Positions 1 through 9,063 of a stretch of 52,536 bases of DNA are shown here, piece by piece (the stretch's first letter is position 1; the number at the start of each line of letters is the position of its first letter). The stretch spans positions 1 through 52,536 of the forward strand of contig DCHG01000061.1 of the NCBI GenBank assembly GCA_002315595.1, given 5' to 3'. The notes beneath the pieces are model-generated. The model searched no databases and was not told the origin of the DNA. It saw only the letters and a program-made list of their open reading frames with translations. The DNA is from Clostridiales bacterium UBA1758 (lineage in GTDB: Bacteria > Bacillota > Clostridia > Oscillospirales > UBA1758). Both the position numbers and the translations under genes were made by a program.

Positions 1-35
1 TGTCCTTTAGAACAGTCCGCAGAAGCGTCCTTTTT

Positions 36-1412
36 TTATTTTATTTCGGTCTTTGCGACAGCGTAACTTCCGTCTTCACGAAGCAGTTCACCCTTCAATC
101 CGAGTCGGATCGGCGTAAGCACGCCCTTATATTCGTCGGTATAAAGAACGCGGACGATGTATTCGCCCGGCTCCCAATCGTCACAAACGGTCACATCAAG
201 GCGTTCGGTCGTGATCTGTCCCGGCAGGAATTTTGAGGTGTCCGAGCCGATCGCTTCGGCTCTGTATTCCGTTCCCGACACGATATTTTCGAAAATCACC
301 GTACATTTCGCAGCGGAGTAAATTTTACCCCAACCCGCGTTTTTCACCGTCATATCGACAAAAGAACCTAGTCCGCGTGTGAAATATTCCGGCAATGCGA
401 TGCTTTCCGGCAGGAACCAGTAGCCAAGGCGATTGGCGGCAAAATCGTGAAAATAGTGGTTGTCCGTCATCCACGGCTCGGGATAGCCGTGCCATCCCGC
501 ATAGGTGCAATGGGAACGCTCCAATGCCGCAAGATACGGAAATCCTGACTTGAACACCTCCGGCGCGATATTTCCGTAATGTTCAAGTTCCATATCGATC
601 GGACGATTTTCCCAAAACATATCATACATCCACGGGCGGCGAAGCGTATCATATCCGAATTCCGCGGCACAAACGGCGACAAGCGCACTGTCATCACGAA
701 GACTGTACCCTGCATCGGCATAATAGGCCATTTCAACACGCTTTTCTTCCTCTGTCATGTCAAAGCGGTTGCCGACATGGTCGTCATTGATCATCACAGG
801 CGTGTGCTTGAAGTATTTTTTATGCAGGTCGGCGTGCTTGCGAACGACCTCTTTCGGCCAATCTTCCTCGCCGGAAAAGAAATTATGTCCCTCGCCCCAT
901 GATCCGTAACTTCCGACGTCGACAAATTCCAACCACGGTGCGTCATCATAACGTTCGGCGAGTTTTCTCAAAAAGTTTTCCAACTTTTCAAGGAAAATCG
1001 GATCGCCGTAATCCGGCAACCATGTTTTCTTGTTTTCACCAACAAATCTTCCTTTTGCACCGCATTTTTCAAACACCCATTTCGGCGTTGCAAAAACCTG
1101 ACGCTCATCATCCCCTCCGGTTTCCTTGCAGGTAATACGGAAAGACGCCTTGATCCCCTTCGGTGCCCATTTTGCCATGAGTTCGTCGATCAAATGCCAG
1201 TCGTAAACGCCCTCCTCCGGTTCAAGGTAACTCCACCCAAAGCGAAGATAAAGATGATTCAACCCCGGGATCTTTTCAAGTACTTCGTCGATATTCGGGA
1301 AGTCAAAGTACTTCGTGATATTGTTGTCGTAATAGTGATAATACCAACCCTTGTGCGGATTTTTCAAAATCGTTTTGTCGTCACGGAACGGAATTAAATC
1401 GGTTTTGATCAT
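36..1412 (-). CDS. DUF4832-like glycoside hydrolase-type protein (paralogue 1)
   Basis: 458 aa, with no signal peptide, so probably cytoplasmic. The N-terminal part reads like a TIM-barrel glycosidase. It has an NPHKGW motif near residue 18, a WSYLEPEEGVYDW strand motif near 60-72, and SYGSWGEGH around 168-176, where Glu174 is the likely acid/base residue. The last ~110 residues look like a beta-sandwich domain that recurs in three plus-strand paralogues at 5105-9063. The assignment to the DUF4832/DUF4874 group is from motif memory, and the substrate is unknown. The ATG follows an AAGGAGAG ribosome site, and a TATAAT lies at 1437-1442 on the minus strand. It is divergent from the RACo gene, so the shared intergenic region may co-regulate both sides. 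Confidence 0.7.
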   Translation of the reverse strand: MIKTDLIPFRDDKTILKNPHKGWYYHYYDNNITKYFDFPNIDEVLEKIPGLNHLYLRFGWSYLEPEEGVYDWHLIDELMAKWAPKGIKASFRITCKETGGDDERQVFATPKWVFEKCGAKGRFVGENKKTWLPDYGDPIFLEKLENFLRKLAERYDDAPWLEFVDVGSYGSWGEGHNFFSGEEDWPKEVVRKHADLHKKYFKHTPVMINDDHVGNRFDMTEEEKRVEMAYYADAGYSLRDDSALVAVCAAEFGYDTLRRPWMYDMFWENRPIDMELEHYGNIAPEVFKSGFPYLAALERSHCTYAGWHGYPEPWMTDNHYFHDFAANRLGYWFLPESIALPEYFTRGLGSFVDMTVKNAGWGKIYSAAKCTVIFENIVSGTEYRAEAIGSDTSKFLPGQITTERLDVTVCDDWEPGEYIVRVLYTDEYKGVLTPIRLGLKGELLREDGSYAVAKTEIK

Positions 1413-1516
1413 AGTTTTCTCTCCTTTTTACACAAAATTATATAGTGGAATTTGACGACGAAATGATGTATGATATATGGGATAAGAATATTCGCTCACA
1501 TTGGAAAGGCAAATGA

Positions 1517-3067
1517 ATGAAACTGATCTATCAAGCAGATAAATCCATAAGTAAAGAATACAACGCTCCCGTCCTTTTGTCAAACTTTTTGCACGAAATC
1601 GGTGCGGATCTTTCCATGCCCTGCAATGGGCGCGGAATCTGCGGAAAATGCCGTGTGCGCGCCATCGGCTCTTTGAGTGAGCCGACCGACAAAGAACGCG
1701 AACTTCTTGGGGATGAAATTCAGCGCGGCGTGCGTCTTGCCTGCATGACAACGGCAACGGACGATGCGATCATTTCCCCCGTTTATGCCGACGACAAAGT
1801 GTTGTCAAACGGGCATCTTCCGCAATACATCCCGGACGAGCCATGTGACGGACTCGGTCTTGCTGTCGACATCGGCACGACGACGATCGCCGCATATCTT
1901 TGCTCGCTGTCCGATTTCTCGATTTTGCAATCCGCGGGCGTCAAAAATCCGCAGGGTGCCTTTGGTGCGGACGTAATGAGTCGTTTGACGCAAAGTCTGG
2001 AAGGCAAGGGCTGCGAACTCGCCGACTGCATCCGCAGGCGTCTTGTTTCCCTTGCGACGGAACTTTGTGACCGTGTCGGTCGACCGATCGGCGATCTCAA
2101 ACGCAATGTCATCTGCGGCAACACCGCAATGCTTTACCTCTTGACGAATAAAGACGTCACTTCGATTGCCAAACTTCCGTTCCGTGCCGATGAAAACTTT
2201 GGGCGCGAATTTACCGCCGAAGAACTCGGGCTTCCCTTTGCGGCATATCTTTCGCCGATCGTTTCCGCCTATGTCGGCGGTGACCTTTCCTGCGCCGTGA
2301 CCAGCACGCGCATCTATTCGTCCGATGTCCCCGCAATGGTTTGTGACATCGGCACTAACGGCGAAATCGCTTTGTTCGCACACGACCGAATCATCTGCGC
2401 ATCTGCGGCGGCGGGACCTGCGTTTGAAGGCGCCGGCATCGACTACGGAATGCGTGCCTCCGAGGGTGCGATCAGCCATGTCCGCTATGAAAACGGCAAG
2501 GTCGTTTATGATACCGTCGGCGGCGGAAAGGCATTCGGGATCTGCGGAAGCGGACTTGTCGACGCCATTGCCGTGATGCTTGACCTCGGCGTGATCAACA
2601 ATTCGGGTGTTCTCAATGACGCCTTCCTTCGCGACCACCACGACGAGCGCGTCTATTACATCGGCGATTCCGATGTTTTTATTTCACAAAAGGATATCCG
2701 AAGCGTACAACTTGCAAAGGGCGCTATCTGTGCCGGAATTCACACCGTTCTCCGTGCGGCAAGAATCGAGCCAAGCGAGGTCGGTTCCTTCGTCATCGCA
2801 GGCGGCTTCGGCTCCTCCATTGATCCCGTCAGTGCCGAAAAAATCGGGTTGATCCCGAAAGGCTTTGCTGCGGTTGCTTCGATCGCAGGCAATGCCGCCG
2901 GAATGGGCGCGGTGATGACATTGCTTTCAAGCCGTGAGCGTGCGGCATGCGAAGTCATTGCGCGTGCGGGGGAAACCGCGGAACTCGGCAGCAGTAAATT
3001 CTTTATGTATCAGTACATTCAGTGCATGAACTTCGGCGATCCCGACGAAATGGAGATGGACGAATGA
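1517..3067 (+). CDS. RACo-like ASKHA protein with N-terminal 2Fe-2S ferredoxin domain
   Basis: 516 aa. Residues 1-80 form a plant-type ferredoxin domain with Cys36, Cys42, Cys45 and Cys76. Two acetate kinase/actin-type nucleotide-binding signatures follow (AVDIGTTTIAAYL near 115, CDIGTNGEIAL near 277), with AGGFGSSID near 430, as in the DUF4445/RACo family. Known members reductively reactivate Co(II) corrinoid proteins of methyltransferase systems in an ATP-dependent way. No corrinoid protein or methyltransferase is encoded in this window, so the partner is missing or elsewhere. This is the first gene of a tight operon: its TGA overlaps the next ATG (ATGA). The start is supported by GGAAAGG upstream. 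Family assignment is strong; the exact client is unknown. Confidence 0.85.
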   Translation: MKLIYQADKSISKEYNAPVLLSNFLHEIGADLSMPCNGRGICGKCRVRAIGSLSEPTDKERELLGDEIQRGVRLACMTTATDDAIISPVYADDKVLSNGHLPQYIPDEPCDGLGLAVDIGTTTIAAYLCSLSDFSILQSAGVKNPQGAFGADVMSRLTQSLEGKGCELADCIRRRLVSLATELCDRVGRPIGDLKRNVICGNTAMLYLLTNKDVTSIAKLPFRADENFGREFTAEELGLPFAAYLSPIVSAYVGGDLSCAVTSTRIYSSDVPAMVCDIGTNGEIALFAHDRIICASAAAGPAFEGAGIDYGMRASEGAISHVRYENGKVVYDTVGGGKAFGICGSGLVDAIAVMLDLGVINNSGVLNDAFLRDHHDERVYYIGDSDVFISQKDIRSVQLAKGAICAGIHTVLRAARIEPSEVGSFVIAGGFGSSIDPVSAEKIGLIPKGFAAVASIAGNAAGMGAVMTLLSSRERAACEVIARAGETAELGSSKFFMYQYIQCMNFGDPDEMEMDE

Positions 3068-3732
3068 ATCAATTTCTTGACTCGATCAACGTCGACCGCA
3101 TAAAGCGGACTGCAAAAGCCCTCGAAAAGCACAACATGGAAGTCCATTGTGTCCCCGATCGGACTGTGGCCGTTGAAATGATCCGAACCCTGATGAAAAA
3201 GGGGGACACCTGCGCCGTCGGCGGCTCGGTCACATTGGATGAGATCGGTGCGCTTGATCTGCTTCGAAACGGCGATTATGTTTTTTTCGACCGCTACGCA
3301 CCCGGACTGACAGCGGAAGAAATTACCGACATTCACCGCAAAGCGTTTTCCTGCGACACCTATCTTTCAAGCAGTAACGCCGTGACGGAGGACGGGTATC
3401 TGTTCAATGTCGATGGCGGAAGCAACCGCGTGGCGGCAATTTTGTTTGGTCCGAAGCAGGTCATTCTAGTCATCGGACGTAACAAGATCGTCCGCGATCT
3501 CGATGCAGCGTCCGAGCGCGTACGAAGGATCGCGGCTCCCGCAAACGCACGCCGTCTGCACTGTGATACCTATTGTGCGCAAACGGGCGAATGTATGGCG
3601 GTCGGCTCAGATTGTTTTGGAGCGGGCTGTACAAGCCCCGGCAGAATCTGCGCAAACTTCGTCGTATCCGGCCCGCAACGCACGAAAAATCGCATTAAAA
3701 TCATCCTCGTCGACGAGGAACTCGGCTATTGA
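3064..3732 (+). CDS. LUD-domain protein (LutC/DUF162 family)
   Basis: 222 aa. The start is the ATG overlapping the RACo stop; a longer reading from 3022 would run back into the upstream gene. The body matches the LUD fold seen in lactate-utilisation proteins: VAVEMIRTLMKKGD, VGGSVTLDEIG, and a glycine-rich segment near VDGGSNRVAA. The C-terminus has the usual Cys-rich tail (CAQTGEC, then a Cys before SPGRIC) followed by RIKIILVDEELG, as in stand-alone clostridial LUD proteins. LutB and LutA are absent, so a lactate oxidase role is not supported. The biochemical role of stand-alone LUD proteins is not settled. Co-translation with RACo suggests a shared redox or corrinoid-linked process, which is inference. 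Confidence 0.8.
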   Translation: MNQFLDSINVDRIKRTAKALEKHNMEVHCVPDRTVAVEMIRTLMKKGDTCAVGGSVTLDEIGALDLLRNGDYVFFDRYAPGLTAEEITDIHRKAFSCDTYLSSSNAVTEDGYLFNVDGGSNRVAAILFGPKQVILVIGRNKIVRDLDAASERVRRIAAPANARRLHCDTYCAQTGECMAVGSDCFGAGCTSPGRICANFVVSGPQRTKNRIKIILVDEELGY

Positions 3733-3776
3733 ACAAATACTTCTCTCAACAAATATTTGGAAGGGATAGGAAAAAA

Positions 3777-5090
3777 ATGCAGTACGAAAAAAACAAAAAA
3801 CTTCTTGGCTTGCTTGAAGCCTGCGGCATCGAAACGGAAGCCCCGATGCGTATGCACTTTCACTGGGACGAGCATGAGGATGAGGCGAACGCCGATATGG
3901 GCGTTCCGCTTCTCGACCGTGCGTTCGTCAGCGATCTGATGACGCGTGCCGAAGCCACGCCCGAACAGATCAACACTATTCTCGCCGTCGGCGACCATGT
4001 CGATGCGATCGAGTCCCTCAAAAAATTCGCCCGTCAATATCGACGTATGCTCATTCACGACCGTAACCGTTGGGATATCGACGGTTTCGGCGTGATCCGC
4101 CCGAAGGTACTCGGTGACGACGCGGAAATTTTCGCGGTCATGATGCTCATTGCCTGCGTCAAGCCCGCACAGGACAACCTGCGTGCCCGCGGCATGGACG
4201 AATCCATCTTCGGCAACATCCCGCTTCATTCGCTGAAAAATATGATCACCCATCAGAAAGAAAGCGGATCATGGACACTGCGCGACTTTGACTGGCCACT
4301 GAATTTCTTTACCTGCTCGATCTATCACATTGACCGTTTCCTTTTCATCCCCGCCCCGTTTTGGGATGATGTCAGTTTCTACCGCAACCGTCTAACCGGC
4401 GAAGTCATCTGCATCGACAACGGCGGTCGCAGATTCCGCCGTGACGGTCAGTACGACGGCATCAACGGCGTCTATGACAAAAAGGGCGCGTTCGAATCCG
4501 TCTACGAAAACGACGGTCAGTATGTCCGCGGAAATCCGATCTCGCCTCTCGGATATGCTATGCCCGAACCGATCACTCTTTCGCTGACCGAATGGGAATT
4601 CATCCTCGGAAAGGGCGATTGCACCCTTGCCTTCCACATTCCGGGCGGTCCGGGCTATGATCCCGAACACGCGAAATCCAGCATGGAGCAGGCATTAGAA
4701 TTTTTCGGGAAATATCATCCCGAACTCAAAATCAAGGCGTTTTGGAGTGGCTCATGGCTGTATGACCCGCGTCTTGCGCTATTCCTGAAACCCGATTCCA
4801 ACATCGTGCGTATGCAGCGTCAACTTTACACCTATCCGAGCCATTTGAGCGATGAGATGACGATGCACACTCTGTTCCACTGCAATTACGAGGATGTCGA
4901 CCTCAAAACCGTTCCGCGCAACAATTCGCTTCTCAAAGGTGCCGCGGAATATCTTGAAACCGGCGCACGCTTCACCCCGCAGGATATGGTGTTCTTTGCC
5001 GACGATGTCCCGAATATGGGCAATTATCCGTACTGGACGGAACAATACAATCAAAAATTCCTCGAAATCGTCGATTCGCATTTGAAATAA
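3777..5090 (+). CDS. Acyltransferase-domain protein (NAT_N plus GNAT-like C-terminal domain)
   Basis: 437 aa. I chose the ATG at 3777 because AGGGATAGG lies just upstream; a TTG at 3729 would overlap the LUD gene. The N-terminal half is alpha-helical. The C-terminal half carries the pattern of the two-domain bacterial acyltransferase group: EFILGKGDCTLAFHIPGGPG near 290-310, then KAFWSGSWLYDPRL and SNIVRMQRQL near 345-370. These features recall Pfam NAT_N/GNAT_C proteins, whose acceptors are mostly uncharacterised. Placement between LUD and DUF4832 genes with 14-45 bp gaps suggests it modifies, or removes groups from, the same carbohydrate-derived substrate. That function is inference. Confidence 0.65.
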   Translation: MQYEKNKKLLGLLEACGIETEAPMRMHFHWDEHEDEANADMGVPLLDRAFVSDLMTRAEATPEQINTILAVGDHVDAIESLKKFARQYRRMLIHDRNRWDIDGFGVIRPKVLGDDAEIFAVMMLIACVKPAQDNLRARGMDESIFGNIPLHSLKNMITHQKESGSWTLRDFDWPLNFFTCSIYHIDRFLFIPAPFWDDVSFYRNRLTGEVICIDNGGRRFRRDGQYDGINGVYDKKGAFESVYENDGQYVRGNPISPLGYAMPEPITLSLTEWEFILGKGDCTLAFHIPGGPGYDPEHAKSSMEQALEFFGKYHPELKIKAFWSGSWLYDPRLALFLKPDSNIVRMQRQLYTYPSHLSDEMTMHTLFHCNYEDVDLKTVPRNNSLLKGAAEYLETGARFTPQDMVFFADDVPNMGNYPYWTEQYNQKFLEIVDSHLK

Positions 5091-5104
5091 GGAAGGAGTT
5101 TCTC

Positions 5105-6286
5105 ATGGCTTTCTACGATCTTGAAAACTTTGAGTCCTTTGCCACGCAACGCATTCGTCCCACGCATACCCGTTGCAAAGTTGAAAACGCGTGGACGGGT
5201 GAAATCGAGACGCAATTCGTTTTTTGGCCGGATCTTGAACCGGAGTACGGCGTTTTTGATTTTTCTTCGATCGATGCGATCATCTCCTCCAAGAAAACGC
5301 CCTGCAAGGTGACAAAACTTGTCATTTCCCCGGTGTCCGCCAAGGGTGAATTGCCGAAATTCGCCGCAAAACTCGACGATGACTCCTGTGCGAAATATTA
5401 TTCCTCTCTCATCCGTCATATCGGCGCACGATTTGACGAATGTCCCGCACTTTTCGCAGTCGAAGCCATCTTTGCCTTCGGTCACGAAATGCACCTCCGC
5501 ACCCGCAATACCATTGCGCTTGCCTATGCCGCGGCTTTTCGTTCGACCTTTATCGCCGTCGATCTCGCCGATACGGAAATGTTCAAATTTCTCCGTGCGA
5601 GAACGGACAAACTCGCTATTCAGATGAATATCTGCTCCGACGGTCGTTCCGATCGCGAAGCGTTCGAAGAATACTCCATCGCTTACGCCGATCTCGAAGC
5701 ATTTGATCTCTACAAAAAAGCCCCGGTCTTTCTTTCCCTTTACGGCAAGGCGACCGAATTTGTCAATGCCGAAGCCATCCGTTACCATGTCAGCGCATAT
5801 GAGGGTGAAGGTCTTGACGCACTCGCCGAAAAGGCAGGCCCGCATATTGAACTTCGCCGCCTGATCTGCCCGGAAACCGTAACTTCCGGCGGCGCGTTCC
5901 CGCTTCGTTTTTGGTTTGACAATACCGGCACCGCCCCGATTTATGTTCCTTCGACCGCCGTCCTCGGTCTTGTCGGCAAAAAGAGCGAATGTGAGATCAA
6001 ACTGGATGTCGATCCGTCGAGTTGGGTGCGCGGTGACTTTATGTACTATGCCATTCCCGAACTGCCGGAACTGCCCGAAGGCGAATACGAAATCTACTTC
6101 TCCGTCCGTTGTGGGTGCGGCTGCCCGATCAAACTCGGCTTTGAAGGCGATCGTGACGGCAAGTACTTCATCGGAAAGATCAAAGTCGACTCCATCCCGC
6201 GTCCGGAGCATTACACCGCTTTTGACAAGGTCGACCTCGACGGCTACTATCCCGTCACCGATCCGGCAAAGCCCGCGGGTTATTGA
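5105..6286 (+). CDS. Divergent DUF4832-like protein, possible pseudo-enzyme (paralogue 2)
   Basis: 393 aa, the shortest of the four DUF4832-like paralogues by 46-77 residues. It keeps the barrel motif FWPDLEPEYGVFDF near 40-53 and the C-terminal sandwich (DNTGTAPIY, GLVGKKSE, LPEGEYEIYFSV), nearly identical in style to the next gene. It lacks the N-terminal NPG-G-GF segment, and the catalytic-type WGE motif is changed to FAFGHEMH, with Glu128 retained. It may be an inactive or re-specialised subunit. The ATG follows AAGGAGTTTCTC. It starts 14 bp after the acyltransferase and ends 15 bp before paralogue 3, so it is surely in the same operon. It is intact, with no frameshift. Confidence 0.65.
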   Translation: MAFYDLENFESFATQRIRPTHTRCKVENAWTGEIETQFVFWPDLEPEYGVFDFSSIDAIISSKKTPCKVTKLVISPVSAKGELPKFAAKLDDDSCAKYYSSLIRHIGARFDECPALFAVEAIFAFGHEMHLRTRNTIALAYAAAFRSTFIAVDLADTEMFKFLRARTDKLAIQMNICSDGRSDREAFEEYSIAYADLEAFDLYKKAPVFLSLYGKATEFVNAEAIRYHVSAYEGEGLDALAEKAGPHIELRRLICPETVTSGGAFPLRFWFDNTGTAPIYVPSTAVLGLVGKKSECEIKLDVDPSSWVRGDFMYYAIPELPELPEGEYEIYFSVRCGCGCPIKLGFEGDRDGKYFIGKIKVDSIPRPEHYTAFDKVDLDGYYPVTDPAKPAGY

Positions 6287-6301
6287 TAAGGAGGAATTCG
6301 A

Positions 6302-7621
6302 ATGTTTACAACTCGTCCCGTCATTTCCAAAGACCTCTTGGTCAACCCCGGCGTCGGGTTTATGGATTCCCCGAATCTGCGTGAGCCGAATCCACAGCCG
6401 ATGGATTCTTCCCGCACTCCCGTCCCGGTCTATAAGTTCCGCCCCGAATACACCATCGTCAACCACCCGGACTCCATTCTTTGCGAGAGCAAAGGGGCGC
6501 ATTGGGCGGAAATAGAACCCCAACCCGGTGTGTACGACACCGCGAAGTTAGAACAGTATCTCGAAGATCTCGCCCAAAAAGGTGAATCCGTCCTTCTCCG
6601 TTTTGAGCCCTACGATCTGACGCATTTGGATGCGCCGCAGTGGCTACATGATATGTTTCCGGACGATGAGCCGATCTATCCGTTCTGGCGCATTGACGCG
6701 AATAACACCGACTACGGCAAATACTGGTCGCGTTTTATCCGTGAAATGGGTAAACGCTTCGACGGACATCCCGCAATACAGACCGTCGACCTCGCCATCG
6801 TCGGCGCATGGGGTGAAGGCGCAGGTACCGATTTTGTCGAAGACAATATCTTCGATGAGATCGTCGAATCCTACCTTGCCTCATGGAAGATCACGCCGAT
6901 CCTCGGCTTAATGCGTGGCACAGATGCAAACCGCCGTATCATCGACACCCGTCACAACATCGGTCTTCGTGAAGACTGCCTCGGCGATATGGGCGGCTGG
7001 CACGGCGAACAATGGAGCCATATGCGCGATCTCTATCCGCAGATCATTGCCAACGCCAATATGGAGGAGTCGTGGAAGACCGCGCCCGTCGTATTTGAAG
7101 CCTGCTGGGTGATGGATAACTGGCGTCGTGCCGGTTGGGATATCGACTATATCATTGACGAAAGCATCAAATGGCATATCAGCGCCTACAACTGCAAACA
7201 CTCCGCCGTCCCGGAATGTTGGAAAGAAAAGGTTGAGCAGTGGGTGTTGAAAATGGGCTATCGCTACGAACTTCGCCGTTTCGATTGTGAAGATTTCGTC
7301 ACGGATACGATGAAGTTTGCCATGCTTTGGCTGAATACCGGATGCGCCCCGATCTACACTGACTGTGACCTGATCGTGCGTCTTGTCGGCAAAAACGACA
7401 AGGTTTTCGAACTCAACTGCAACACCGACGTTCGCACATGGTTGCCGGATGAGGATGTCGTCCTCCGTGAAACCCTCGATCTCACGGGTATTCCCGCGGG
7501 AAAATACGATGTTCAGGTCGGTATCCGCGCACACTTCCACAGCGGATTTATGCTGAACCTCGCAATTGAGGGCAGAAACAAAGACGGTTTCTATTCCATG
7601 GGCGTTACCGAAGTTAAATAA
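6302..7621 (+). CDS. DUF4832-like glycoside hydrolase-type protein (paralogue 3)
   Basis: 439 aa, no signal peptide. Motifs in order: VNPGVGF near 14-20; HWAEIEPQPGVYD near 67-79; IVGAWGEGAGTD near 167-178 with Glu172 as likely acid/base; FEACWVMDNW near 265, a possible second catalytic region; and a C-terminal sandwich from about 335 (NTGCAPIYTDC, RLVGKND, IPAGKYDVQVGI). The order matches paralogues 1 and 4, so the family assignment is internally supported. Substrate is unknown. The ribosome site is AAGGAGG directly upstream. Mid-operon position suggests stepwise or complementary action with its neighbours on one glycan. Confidence 0.7.
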   Translation: MFTTRPVISKDLLVNPGVGFMDSPNLREPNPQPMDSSRTPVPVYKFRPEYTIVNHPDSILCESKGAHWAEIEPQPGVYDTAKLEQYLEDLAQKGESVLLRFEPYDLTHLDAPQWLHDMFPDDEPIYPFWRIDANNTDYGKYWSRFIREMGKRFDGHPAIQTVDLAIVGAWGEGAGTDFVEDNIFDEIVESYLASWKITPILGLMRGTDANRRIIDTRHNIGLREDCLGDMGGWHGEQWSHMRDLYPQIIANANMEESWKTAPVVFEACWVMDNWRRAGWDIDYIIDESIKWHISAYNCKHSAVPECWKEKVEQWVLKMGYRYELRRFDCEDFVTDTMKFAMLWLNTGCAPIYTDCDLIVRLVGKNDKVFELNCNTDVRTWLPDEDVVLRETLDLTGIPAGKYDVQVGIRAHFHSGFMLNLAIEGRNKDGFYSMGVTEVK

Positions 7622-7650
7622 AACTTCGGTCGGTTAGAAAGGAAAGGAAA

Positions 7651-9063
7651 ATGAAGGTAAATCAACTGTCTTACGAAGAAGCTAACGCAATGTCTTGGGT
7701 CGCCTACTTTGATCCCGCCGATGACTATATCCGCAATCCGGGTATGGGTTTTGTCGGTTACGCACACTCCGACCACATGAACAAAGGCAAATTCTGCCGT
7801 GAAGAGTACAACACGCCCACGTATGAAGAACTTGAGCGAATGATCTCCAACCCGTACTGCGACAATGTCTACCTCCGCGTCGAATGGCGCGATATTCAGA
7901 GCGAAAAGGGCAAACTCAATTTCTTCAAGACTTGGGAAAATACCCTAGAACTTGTCGAAAAATACAACAAGACCTGGTCGTTCCGTATCATGAGTGCACA
8001 TAACGGAAGCAAGTACAAAAACAGTATCCCGGAATTTCTCAATGACAAGATCACTCTTCGCCCATATCCGAACGATGAAATCAAGGATCACACCGCGTAT
8101 TTTACGCGTTATGATGAAAATTTCTTTGCCCCGTGGAGTGAAATGCTTGAACTTCTCGGCGAAAAATACGACAACGATCCACGTCTTGCGTGGGCGGATA
8201 TTTCCGGCTACGGCAAATGGGGTGAAATGCACCACTGGCCATTCGATTTTATGGATGATCCGTCGACCGATGTTTACGCCATCCACCGTCTGATCGACGA
8301 CCACATGAAAGCATTCCCGAAAACACCTGCCGTTTCCATGGCTCTGCCGAGTTGGGATTACGAAACTTCGAGTTGGAAGGATGCTCCGAAGATCTACGCC
8401 TTTGAAAAGGGTTGCTGGATCCGTCGTGACTCATTCTATCCGGGTTATTCGATGTGGGAACACGACATTGTCCGTCAGGTTCAGGATAACGGCGGCGCGC
8501 TCATCTTTGAGCCCGGTCACTATCCCGGACTCGACAAGCCCGGCCGAAACAATATTCCCGGTATGCCATACGGCGCGGTCTATGACCGTCTGCTTGACCT
8601 CGGCAGTGCCTATATCGCTCTCGGATTCAATCCGTGGCAGGCTTTCCGTACCCTCGACAATTACGAGGATATGCTCAAATCCGCATCCAAACGCATTGGC
8701 TACCGCGTCCGTCCCGCCGTTGTCCGCATGAGCGACGGTACCGACAACCGTCCTCGCCGTGTCTGCCTCTGCCTAAAAAACGACGGCGTCTGCCCGCCTC
8801 CGGGCGCGCTCATCGTAACGCTGAAATTTGCCTCCGGCGAAGTCGTCAGACGCGAACTGCCGCAGGGTTTCCCGGCTCCCGGACGTCTCGAACATTTCGA
8901 CATTGCATTGCCTGACGGATTTGACAATTTCGACAACAACAGTTTCGTTCTCTCCGCCGAACTCCGCACCTACGGCAAGATCGCACCCGTTGCGTGGGCT
9001 GTCAAGCCGACCGCTGAGAACCCGGACAGATACAACCTCCGTTGTTCGGTGCCGACAAGATGA
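7651..9063 (+). CDS. DUF4832-like glycoside hydrolase-type protein (paralogue 4)
   Basis: 470 aa, the longest paralogue. Motifs: IRNPGMGFVGY near 27-37; VYLRVEWRDIQSEKGKLNF near 73-92; ISGYGKWGEMHHW near 184-196 with Glu192; FEKGCWIRRDSF near 255; and a C-terminal sandwich beginning near 350 (CLKNDGVCPPPGAL). No signal peptide is visible, which implies action on imported oligosaccharides or glycosides. The ribosome site is AAAGGAAAGG. Its TGA overlaps the ATG of the MBL-fold gene by 4 bp, so the two are translationally coupled. Family inference rests on shared motif order with the other three copies. Confidence 0.7.
   Translation: MKVNQLSYEEANAMSWVAYFDPADDYIRNPGMGFVGYAHSDHMNKGKFCREEYNTPTYEELERMISNPYCDNVYLRVEWRDIQSEKGKLNFFKTWENTLELVEKYNKTWSFRIMSAHNGSKYKNSIPEFLNDKITLRPYPNDEIKDHTAYFTRYDENFFAPWSEMLELLGEKYDNDPRLAWADISGYGKWGEMHHWPFDFMDDPSTDVYAIHRLIDDHMKAFPKTPAVSMALPSWDYETSSWKDAPKIYAFEKGCWIRRDSFYPGYSMWEHDIVRQVQDNGGALIFEPGHYPGLDKPGRNNIPGMPYGAVYDRLLDLGSAYIALGFNPWQAFRTLDNYEDMLKSASKRIGYRVRPAVVRMSDGTDNRPRRVCLCLKNDGVCPPPGALIVTLKFASGEVVRRELPQGFPAPGRLEHFDIALPDGFDNFDNNSFVLSAELRTYGKIAPVAWAVKPTAENPDRYNLRCSVPTR

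Noticed and set aside
1..45. Possible terminator right arm at the left edge (T-rich run after position 30)
   Set aside because: Only a 3-bp stem is visible inside the window; the other arm would lie outside.
1805..2641. 278-codon minus-strand open frame inside the RACo gene
   Set aside because: Shadow of a strongly supported ASKHA protein.
5051..6523. 490-codon minus-strand open frame opposite the DUF4832-like genes
   Set aside because: It lies antisense to well-supported coding sequence, has no recognisable motif, and arises from C-ending codon bias that suppresses stops on the other strand.
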